Below, piece after piece: positions 14,883 to 21,199 of a DNA stretch of 26,956 bases; the stretch's first letter is position 1; the number at the start of each line of letters is the position of its first letter. Origin of the DNA: Bacteroidota bacterium (GTDB lineage: Bacteria; Bacteroidota; Ignavibacteria; Kryptoniales; JAKASW01). The stretch spans positions 1 through 26,956 of the forward strand of contig JAJYJD010000014.1 in the NCBI GenBank assembly GCA_021789755.1, given 5' to 3'. A program made the position numbers and the translations under genes. The notes under the pieces are model-generated. The model did no database searches, was not told where the DNA came from, and saw only the letters and a program-made list of their open reading frames with translations.

Positions 14883-16024
14883 TGATTCACCGTAGATTTT
14901 TTGTTTGCGCGAATGTTTTTCGCCGCAAGCTGACCGCACGCGCCGTCGATATCTTCGCCCGAATTCGAACGGACGAAAACCGTCACTCCGTTTTCGCGAA
15001 GCTCGCCGGCAAATTCTTCCACGCGGCTGCTCGGCCTGAGTTTTAATGCCACCGGATCGACCTGCAAACCGAGATTGCCCAGATGATCCAGCGGGTGATA
15101 GTGCAGCAGATTTATTTTAAGAGGAATCTCACGCGAAAGTTTAACCAGCCGCGCCAGATCCTTGTCGGTATCGTTCAAACCGTCAAAGAGAATGTATTCG
15201 AACGTGATCCTGTCTCGCCTCAACCGGTAAAATTCCTTCACCGCCGGAAGGAGCTTTCCCAGGTTGTGCTTCCTGTTTATAGGCATCAGCAGTGTCCTGA
15301 CTTCCTCGTCGAGACTATGTAGCGAGATTGCCAACCTGAATTTGACCGGCTCACTTGCAATCACGGGAATCTTGTCCGCAATACCGGCTGTCGAGACGGT
15401 GATCGCCTTGGCCCTGATGTTTATGGAATTATCATCCGTAAGGATTCGTATGGCGCTGCAGACCGCTTCGTGGTTGAGAAGCGGTTCACCCATTCCCATG
15501 AAGACGACGTTTGTGACACGTTTCCTGGCGTAGCGCTGGGCGATAAACACCTGCGATATGATTTCACCGGCCGTGAGGTTGCGCGTGTACTTCATCGCAC
15601 CGGTCGCACAGAACTTGCAGTCGAGCGGACATCCGACCTGAGTAGACACGCACACGGTCTCCCTTAACGACCCGGCATCGTCCGGCGATTTTTCCCGCGG
15701 GATCAGGACGGTTTCGATTTTGTTCTCGTCCGCAAGCTGAAGCAGAAACTTCAATGTTCCGTCGGACCGCGATTCTTCAACGCCGGCAACTTCCGGGTAT
15801 TTTAACTCGGCGACTTCGGCCAGCTTGGTGCGGAGAGGTTTCGCGAAGCCGGTGACGGAATCAAAGTCCTCGATGTGCCGCCGGTAAATCCATCCAAAAA
15901 TCTGTTTGCCCCGATACTGCTCCTCCCCGATCCCGCGGAAAAAATCTTTCAGTTCGGCTTCCGATTTGCCGAGCAGGTTGACCTTCTCGCCGCTTCGCTT
16001 GGGCGCCCTCTGCCCTCCGGTCAT
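14879..16024 (-). CDS. rlmN: Dual-specificity rRNA/tRNA adenine-C2 methyltransferase RlmN
   Basis: Radical-SAM methyltransferase that methylates C2 of A2503 in 23S rRNA and of A37 in some tRNAs. It has 381 residues, about the family length. An N-terminal helical domain (about 15-75) precedes the radical-SAM barrel with the CxxxCxxC cluster motif at Cys132, Cys136 and Cys139 (GCPLDCKFC). The two cysteines needed for the ping-pong mechanism are both present: Cys125 in TVCVSTQVG and Cys363 in DIDGACGQL. FMGMGEPLLN, ISLHSL and FEYILFDGLND are typical. The Cys125/Cys363 pair fits RlmN, and an Ala rather than a resistance-associated pattern follows the cluster, so RlmN is preferred over Cfr. Its ATG overlaps the stop of the cyclodeaminase-like gene (ATGA), and its stop overlaps adk in the same way. 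Confidence 0.94.
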   Translation of the reverse strand: MTGGQRAPKRSGEKVNLLGKSEAELKDFFRGIGEEQYRGKQIFGWIYRRHIEDFDSVTGFAKPLRTKLAEVAELKYPEVAGVEESRSDGTLKFLLQLADENKIETVLIPREKSPDDAGSLRETVCVSTQVGCPLDCKFCATGAMKYTRNLTAGEIISQVFIAQRYARKRVTNVVFMGMGEPLLNHEAVCSAIRILTDDNSINIRAKAITVSTAGIADKIPVIASEPVKFRLAISLHSLDEEVRTLLMPINRKHNLGKLLPAVKEFYRLRRDRITFEYILFDGLNDTDKDLARLVKLSREIPLKINLLHYHPLDHLGNLGLQVDPVALKLRPSSRVEEFAGELRENGVTVFVRSNSGEDIDGACGQLAAKNIRANKKSTVNQ

Positions 16025-16968
16025 ATCGGGAGTTTCACTCCCATTTTCTGCTCCAACCCGCGCCGGTAGACAACCGACGCAAGCGCTACATCCCAGGGAC
16101 CGATACCCTGAGATTTGAAGATAGTAATCTCGTCCTCTGTTCTTCTGGCGACCGCCCCGTTGAAAAGGTCCCGGAATTCGTATATGTCACTCCAGTGAAG
16201 CTTTCCTTTTTCCAGCAGGGGAAGGAAATCCCCGCATTCTTTCTCTCCCTGTTCGCGGCTGTCGATAACGATAATATCTGCCCGGCTGACGGCGATCTCG
16301 TCCAATTCGCGCTTCAAAAGCGTGTTACCTCCTGCCGCGTTAACGTGGCATCCCGCCTTCAACACTTCGCCCGGAAGCACCGGAGACATGGCACTGGTGG
16401 CGGTCGTAACTACATCGCAAATAGCAGCATCGATAACATTCCGAACGGCTTCAAGCGCCGTGCCGCAGGACTTCTGCATTTTCTCGCAGAACGATTTCGC
16501 GTGATCGTAATTCCGGCTGAATACCTTAACAGATTTGAACGATCGGGCGGCGAGAACCGCGGTCAGCTGCGTTTCAGCCTGGTAACCCGAACCAATCAGG
16601 CCAAGCGTCGCTGATTTCTGGCGAGCGAGAACTCTCGTCGCCGCGGCGCTTGCGGCGCCTGTTCTAAGCTGGCCGAGCTTGTCGCCTTCAATGATCGCCA
16701 GAGGATCGCCCGTGTTCCCGTCGAAGAGATGGACCAGAAAGCGCGCTTCCCCTTTGAAGCTGGTGTAAGCTTTGTAACCGAAGATGCCTTCCTTTTCGTC
16801 GGACGCAGGCATAAGATGAAGAAACCCGTTCTTCATTCGAAGTCTGGCCCTTGGAAGGAAAATCGTATCTCCGCCGGCCATCGATCTTCCTACGCGCTCG
16901 ACGGCGGCGATTGCATCCCCGACGTTCACGAGCCGGGAGACTTCTTCTTCGTTTATATAGAGTATCAT
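16021..16968 (-). CDS. Ornithine cyclodeaminase/mu-crystallin family protein
   Basis: A 315-residue NAD(P)-dependent enzyme of the OCD/mu-crystallin family. The diagnostic GDKLGQLRTGAASAAAT segment (95-111) is followed by a Rossmann dinucleotide loop GLIGSGYQA (123-131), and a Lys-containing GYKAYTS stretch (64-70) lies in the expected active-site region. Members include ornithine cyclodeaminase, alanine dehydrogenase, ketimine reductases and opine-type synthases, which sequence alone does not separate. The gene overlaps ypdA upstream and rlmN downstream by 4 nt each (ATGA), so it is translated with them. The pairing with a thiol-disulfide reductase might hint at redox or amino-acid imine chemistry, but that is only inference. 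Confidence 0.85.
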   Translation of the reverse strand: MILYINEEEVSRLVNVGDAIAAVERVGRSMAGGDTIFLPRARLRMKNGFLHLMPASDEKEGIFGYKAYTSFKGEARFLVHLFDGNTGDPLAIIEGDKLGQLRTGAASAAATRVLARQKSATLGLIGSGYQAETQLTAVLAARSFKSVKVFSRNYDHAKSFCEKMQKSCGTALEAVRNVIDAAICDVVTTATSAMSPVLPGEVLKAGCHVNAAGGNTLLKRELDEIAVSRADIIVIDSREQGEKECGDFLPLLEKGKLHWSDIYEFRDLFNGAVARRTEDEITIFKSQGIGPWDVALASVVYRRGLEQKMGVKLPI

Positions 16969-17948
16969 TTTGCGCTCAGGCTTTTTGCTATGAACTTTCC
17001 GTGCTCTCTGCCGTTCTCAATGAAGATTTTATTGCAGTCATAACCGGCTACTATTGAGCCGGCGACATAAAGCCCTTTGACGTTCGTCTCAAAAGAGTTG
17101 GGATCGTGAGTAGGAACACCTGTCTTCCCATCGATCTCTACCCCAAGGTCGCGGAGGAAATCGACATCGGGATGATAACCTGTAAGCGCATAAACGAAAT
17201 CACACCCGATCTCTTCTCTTTTCCCATCGACGTCGACTACGACCTTGCCGGGAAGCATCTCTACGACTCTGCATTTGAATCTCGCCTTTATCTCTCCGTT
17301 CTTAACCCTGTTCTCTATGTCGGGGAGTATCCAGTACTTGACGCTTTTGCCGAACCACTCTTTCCTGTATAGCAGCGTCACGTCGACACCGTGCCTGTAC
17401 AGGTCCAGGGCCGCTTCCACCGCACTGTTTTTGCCTCCGATCACGGTCACCTTTTGTCCAAAATGTAACCCCGGTTCCCGATAGCAATGAGCGACGTTGG
17501 GAAGATTCTCTCCCGGAACGTTCAGCCTATTAGGCTGATCATAGAAACCGGTCGCGACTATCACCTTACGGGCAAGCAGAAATCCCAGCTCCGAAGTAAT
17601 CTCACTCTTTATCTCGATTCGAAAGTATGCTGAGCCGTCGGAAATCTTTGTTACCGACATTACACGCGAGTTCCCTTTGAACTGAAGTCCGTATGCTTTC
17701 GCCGCACGTGAGTAATAGTTCACGGCTTCGACCCGCGTCGGGTGTGACGACGACGCGATGAAGGGTATATCGCCGATCTCGAGAAGTTCAACCGTAGAGA
17801 AGAAGACCATGCTGGTCGGAAAATGCTGGATGGAGTTGACGATCGCTCCCTTGTCGAGAACGAGGACTGAAAGTCCATTCTTCTTCGCTTCAATGGCAGC
17901 AGATAGTCCCGCAGGACCCGCACCGATCACAATCACGTCGTATTTCAT
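16965..17948 (-). CDS. ypdA: YpdA-family bacillithiol disulfide reductase-like flavoprotein
   Basis: A 327-residue FAD/NAD(P)-dependent oxidoreductase of the YpdA type, essentially the length of the Staphylococcus protein. The FAD-binding GAGPAG lies near the N-terminus and VTVIGGKNSAVEAAL is the second, NADPH-binding, loop. FPTSMVFFSTVELLEIGDIPF, VATGFYDQPN and the C-terminal FIENGREHGKFIAKS closely match YpdA as I recall it. Known members reduce oxidised bacillithiol (BSSB); the family lacks the CxxC of thioredoxin reductase, as here. The ATG at 17948 is chosen because it gives the usual MKYDVIVIGAGPAG start and is preceded by GGAAG; an in-frame ATG at 17960 would add four residues. It is the first gene of a tightly overlapping operon. 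Bacillithiol synthesis genes are not in the window. Confidence 0.85.
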   Translation of the reverse strand: MKYDVIVIGAGPAGLSAAIEAKKNGLSVLVLDKGAIVNSIQHFPTSMVFFSTVELLEIGDIPFIASSSHPTRVEAVNYYSRAAKAYGLQFKGNSRVMSVTKISDGSAYFRIEIKSEITSELGFLLARKVIVATGFYDQPNRLNVPGENLPNVAHCYREPGLHFGQKVTVIGGKNSAVEAALDLYRHGVDVTLLYRKEWFGKSVKYWILPDIENRVKNGEIKARFKCRVVEMLPGKVVVDVDGKREEIGCDFVYALTGYHPDVDFLRDLGVEIDGKTGVPTHDPNSFETNVKGLYVAGSIVAGYDCNKIFIENGREHGKFIAKSLSAK

Positions 17949-18150
17949 CCGTTCTTCCATTCCAACAAAAGTCGTCCTTTAGATTGTTGCCTCAACATAC
18001 CCGACAAATTGCACATTCGGCGGATTCATTTGCGGACGTTTACAGCGGCAGACCACCTGATAATATCCTGATGGGGTATGGGATTTATCACAAGATGATT
18101 GATAACCGGTAGACAATTGAGAAGCGCCTGATTAGGAAATAGTTTCATAT

Positions 18151-18220
18151 CAAGGATGGGATTAAAACCCATTCCCGATCCGGTCGGGATTACGAATCCG
18201 CTCTTTCTATCAGTTTGCAG
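18151..18220 (-). pseudogene. Degenerate tRNA-like element, probable tRNA-Thr relic
   Basis: On the minus strand, just downstream of tRNA-Thr, the tRNA order reappears in decayed form. A D-arm-like stretch ends in ATAGAAAGAGCGG. An anticodon-like arm follows with a TTCGTAA loop (same CGT anticodon, 18192-18194), then a variable-arm-like hairpin CCCGA/TCGGG (18174-18188). A T-arm-like hairpin comes next, with a 5-bp stem ATGGG/CCCAT and a 7-nt loop (18156-18172), then CCTTG. The loop TTTTAAT lacks the conserved TTC and no closing acceptor stem is found, so it should not be a working tRNA. The resemblance could be partly chance. Confidence 0.4.
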
Positions 18221-18236
18221 AGACGAGATCCGGTTG

Positions 18237-18308
18237 AGCTGAAGGTGGGATTTGAACCCACGACCTGCGGTTTACGAAACCGCTGCTCTACCGCTGAGCT
18301 ACTTCAGC
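18237..18308 (-). tRNA. tRNA-Thr (anticodon CGT)
   Basis: A complete 72-nt cloverleaf on the minus strand. Acceptor GCTGAAG/CTTCAGC pairs 7 of 7. The D-arm is GCTC/GAGC, the anticodon stem GCGGT/ACCGC with loop TTCGTAA (anticodon CGT, reading ACG), and the T-arm GTGGG/CCCAC with loop TTCAAAT. The discriminator base is T, and the CCA end is not encoded. A good promoter lies 24 nt upstream. Confidence 0.95.
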
Positions 18309-18331
18309 AAAACTATCATTTTGTTCCGTAA

Positions 18332-18360
18332 AATATAATGTGCTGAGGGAGAAGTTTCAA
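18332..18360 (-). promoter_or_regulatory. Promoter of tRNA-Thr
   Basis: Minus-strand TTGAAA (18355-18360) and TATATT (18332-18337) are separated by 17 nt, each 5 of 6 to the sigma70 consensus. Initiation near 18325 leaves a leader of about 17 nt before the mature 5' end. Confidence 0.65.
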
Positions 18361-18400
18361 TTTCCTCGAAATCTTGGTGGTGGGCTACTTTAGGATTTTT

Positions 18401-18502
18401 GCGCACAGAGTACACGGAAAAAGGCACGGATTCTCATTGATACATCGATTAATAATAGTTTGATCCGTGGTTATCTTGTTTTTTCCCGTGTTATCCGTGT
18501 GC
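18401..18502. repeat. Imperfect inverted repeat made of CACGG units
   Basis: The left part (GCGCACAGAGTACACGGAAA, then GGCACGGATTC) is roughly the reverse complement of the right part (GATCCGTGG, then TTTTTTCCCGTGTTATCCG and TGTGC), with about 40 nt between. Short CACGG/CCGTG words recur five times. It has no coding potential and resembles dispersed intergenic repeats of the ACACGGATAACACGG kind found in many genomes. The rest of 18309-18590 holds the tRNA promoter and nothing else I recognise. Confidence 0.5.
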
Positions 18503-18590
18503 TAATGTTTCCATTCAAAATTGCCCAGTGCCGAAATCCTGTTTCCGGGGCCCGATTGCTTGTTCCCTGGCTCATTGAATACGAATTCGC

Positions 18591-19895
18591 ATGAAGGTAA
18601 CTTGTATCATGAAACACAAAAAGGTCCACATTACAACTGTGGGATGCCCAAAGAACCAGGTGGACAGTGAAGTGCTCGCGGCGCAGTTGAAGGCTAACGG
18701 CTACACTCTCTCGGAGACCGTAGACGGCGCCGATGTCGCTGTGATCAATACCTGCGGCTTCATCGACGCGGCCAAACAGGAATCAATCGAGACCATACTC
18801 AATATCGCCGGGAAGAAAAAGTCGGGCAACCTGAAGAAAGTCGTTGTCACCGGCTGCCTCGTTGAGAGATACAAGAGAGAACTTCAGGAAGGTTTGGGCG
18901 AAGTCGACGCATTTTTCGGAACCCATGAGATAAAGAATATCCTCGGTGAATTCCAGGCCGAATATAAATATGATATGGTCGGCGACCGGGTTCTCACTAC
19001 CCCGTCTCACTACGCATACCTGAAGATCTCCGAGGGCTGCGACAACCCGTGTTCGTTTTGTGCCATTCCTCTAATGCGGGGAAAACATTCATCGAAAACG
19101 ATTGAGGAAATCACGCATGAAGCCGAATTGCTCGCCGCGAAAGGCGTCAAGGAACTGATCGTCGTCGGCCAGGACACGACTTATTACGGCCTTGACATCT
19201 ACGGAAGAAGAACACTTCCCTCTTTGATGGAGAAGTTGAACAAGGTCGATGGGATCGAGTGGATTCGCCTCATGTACGCGTATCCCGCTAAGTTCCCGGA
19301 AGAACTCCTGGACATCATGCGCGACAGCGACAAAGTGGCAAACTACATCGACATCCCGATACAGCACGTTTCCGATAAGCTTCTGAGATCCATGCGCCGC
19401 GGCATAACGAGACGGCGTTTGGAGGAACTTCTCCAATCGATACGCGAAAAGGTCCCCGGCATCGCAATACGAACCACTTTGATCGTCGGATACCCGGGCG
19501 AGGGTGAAAAGGAGTTTCAAGAGCTCCTCGAGTTTGTGAGTGAGTTCAAGTTTGACAGACTGGGTGCATTCACGTACTCCGTTGAGGAAGGCACGACCGC
19601 GGCAATCCTAGGGGACCCGGTACCGCAGGATGAGAAAGAACGTCGCCACGCCGCAATCATGGAAGCGCAGCGACAAATAATCATTGAGTTGAACCAAAAG
19701 AAGATCGGTACGATTCAGCGGGTCATCGTGGACAGGAAAGACGGTGAAGACTATGTCGGCAGGACATGTCATGACGCTCCGGAGATCGATTCCGAAGTGA
19801 TAATAACTTCAGTAAATCCCATCGAGATCGGGTCATTCGTAGAAGTTGTGATCGATGACTCATACGAGCACGACATGTACGGCACAGTCGTTTAA
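18591..19895 (+). CDS. rimO: Ribosomal protein S12 methylthiotransferase RimO
   Basis: Radical-SAM methylthiotransferase that modifies an aspartate of ribosomal protein S12. It has 434 residues, the normal length. The N-terminal UPF0004 domain carries three cluster cysteines (19, 55, 89), beginning with the RimO-type GCPKNQVDSE, which separates it from MiaB and MtaB. The radical-SAM domain has the CxxxCxxC motif at Cys150, Cys154 and Cys157, with YIDIPIQHVSD and TLIVGYPGE further on. A TRAM domain (about 370-434) ends the protein. The start is either the ATG at 18591 or the ATG at 18609, which gives the more usual short N-terminus; neither has a clear Shine-Dalgarno at ideal spacing. It is followed 11 nt later by the GWxTD gene, so the two are likely cotranscribed. 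Confidence 0.94.
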   Translation: MKVTCIMKHKKVHITTVGCPKNQVDSEVLAAQLKANGYTLSETVDGADVAVINTCGFIDAAKQESIETILNIAGKKKSGNLKKVVVTGCLVERYKRELQEGLGEVDAFFGTHEIKNILGEFQAEYKYDMVGDRVLTTPSHYAYLKISEGCDNPCSFCAIPLMRGKHSSKTIEEITHEAELLAAKGVKELIVVGQDTTYYGLDIYGRRTLPSLMEKLNKVDGIEWIRLMYAYPAKFPEELLDIMRDSDKVANYIDIPIQHVSDKLLRSMRRGITRRRLEELLQSIREKVPGIAIRTTLIVGYPGEGEKEFQELLEFVSEFKFDRLGAFTYSVEEGTTAAILGDPVPQDEKERRHAAIMEAQRQIIIELNQKKIGTIQRVIVDRKDGEDYVGRTCHDAPEIDSEVIITSVNPIEIGSFVEVVIDDSYEHDMYGTVV

Positions 19896-19900
19896 GGAGG
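19894..19900 (+). promoter_or_regulatory. Shine-Dalgarno fixing a GTG start
   Basis: AAGGAGG overlaps the rimO stop codon and lies 6 nt before the GTG at 19907. The signal peptide encoded from that GTG makes this start convincing. Confidence 0.8.
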
Positions 19901-19906
19901 CAAATT

Positions 19907-21199
19907 GTGATAAGGACGATATCGTCCCTGCTTCTCTTCGCCTTCTCTGTGTCGGCACAGGTGGAGTTCCAGCGCCCCTATTCGGTAACCGCTCCACAAT
20001 TTTACTTCGATGTTCTCAACTTCAGGTCTTCCACTTCTCAGAGCAGAATCGATTTATATTTCCAAATTCCTTATAGTCGACTCCATTTCATGAGAGACGG
20101 AAGCAATTTTGTTTCGTCTTATGAAATTAGAGCCCGTCTTATTGACAAGAACCGCGCCGTCGCACACGAAGAATCGTGGGAGGAGACGGAAATCACCAGG
20201 GGCTTCGACGAGACGACCAGCGATTTCATCCTGTCTTCGTGTCAGCGACATTTTATCGTGGATCCGGGTTCCTATACACTCTTCCTCACCGTCCACCAAC
20301 CCGAGAGCGGAGATTCATTCTCCGAGAGTTGCGAGGTCGCAGCGCGTGATTTCTCATCACCAAGTGCGTCGATTTCGGATATCATGATCCTGCTCACCGC
20401 TTCGAGGACCGGAGAGAAGCGCACTATAGTCCCAAATATTCGACGAAATGTCTACTCTCAGTCCGATTCTTTTCAGGTCTTTTTCGAGGTCTATCCCGCC
20501 GGCAGCTCGGATTCCCTATATATCACGACCGAAGTACTTGGGTCGCAAGACAAAGCGGTGTACTCGAATTCAAGGCGGGTTAAATCTGTTCTGCCGGTGA
20601 CACGGGTCTTCCAGGAGTTGCCGAAAACTTCGCTTGCTATGGGACATTATAAAATTCGGGTGCTGCTCCGCGGCCCGGACAACGAAGGAAATCCCGTCAT
20701 GGCCGCATCATCCAGGGCGTTTTCCATATATTTCCCCGACCTGCCGCCTACCGTGACGGACCTCGACGAAGCGGCTGAACAGATGATATTCATCACGGGC
20801 TCCTCGACAATCGACAGCATCAAATCCGAAACCGATCCTACGGCCAAGGAGAAAAAGTTTCTCGGTTTCTGGCGGCACTACCGCTCAAAATTCTCGACCG
20901 ACTCCAGAGTCCTTATGGAAGAATATTACAGCAGGGTCGCGTATTCCAATGAGAACTTTGCCCACTTCTTCCCCGGGTGGAAAAGCGACCGCGGCATGAT
21001 TTACATCTTGTTCGGACCTCCTGACGAAGTCGAGAGATATCCCTTTAATATCGACAGCAAGCCGTACGAGATCTGGCAATATTACCGAAAGTCGCGCAAA
21101 TTCCTGTTTGTGGATGAGACCGGATTGGGAGATTACAGGTTGTACACTCCGGTCTGGGACAGTAACTCACCTTTATCCGGGATGGATTTCGTACGATGA
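19907..21199 (+). CDS. Exported GWxTD-domain protein
   Basis: A 430-residue protein starting at GTG, with a signal peptide (MIRTISSLLLFAFSVSA, cleavage before Gln18), so periplasmic or envelope-associated. Residues about 25-280 look like beta-sandwich repeats (PGSYTLFLTVH, MGHYKIRVLLRG). The C-terminal part (about 315-430) is a GWxTD domain with the signature in the form GWKSDRGMIYILFGPPDEV (357-375), then YEIWQYY and FLFVDETGLGDYRL. GWxTD proteins are common in Ignavibacteria, Acidobacteria and related groups; their function is unknown. Here Thr of the name-giving motif is Ser. The stop overlaps the start of the GH57 gene (ATGA), indicating translational coupling with a probable alpha-glucan enzyme, even though this protein is exported and that one is not. 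Confidence 0.85.
   Translation: MIRTISSLLLFAFSVSAQVEFQRPYSVTAPQFYFDVLNFRSSTSQSRIDLYFQIPYSRLHFMRDGSNFVSSYEIRARLIDKNRAVAHEESWEETEITRGFDETTSDFILSSCQRHFIVDPGSYTLFLTVHQPESGDSFSESCEVAARDFSSPSASISDIMILLTASRTGEKRTIVPNIRRNVYSQSDSFQVFFEVYPAGSSDSLYITTEVLGSQDKAVYSNSRRVKSVLPVTRVFQELPKTSLAMGHYKIRVLLRGPDNEGNPVMAASSRAFSIYFPDLPPTVTDLDEAAEQMIFITGSSTIDSIKSETDPTAKEKKFLGFWRHYRSKFSTDSRVLMEEYYSRVAYSNENFAHFFPGWKSDRGMIYILFGPPDEVERYPFNIDSKPYEIWQYYRKSRKFLFVDETGLGDYRLYTPVWDSNSPLSGMDFVR

Noticed and set aside
14883..14939. Longer adenylate kinase starting at 14939.
   Set aside because: It would add a charged, non-conserved 19-residue extension inside rlmN; the 14882 start gives the family N-terminus and an ATGA overlap.
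18026..18236. An open frame of about 70 codons on the minus strand in the gap before ypdA, with protein-looking composition (for example SGFVIPTGSGMGFNPILDMK).
   Set aside because: It has no plausible start with a ribosome-binding site, runs in from the tRNA-Thr end, and shows no family I recognise. The tRNA-like arms in the same DNA explain part of the pattern better. Possibly a decayed gene, but unsupported.
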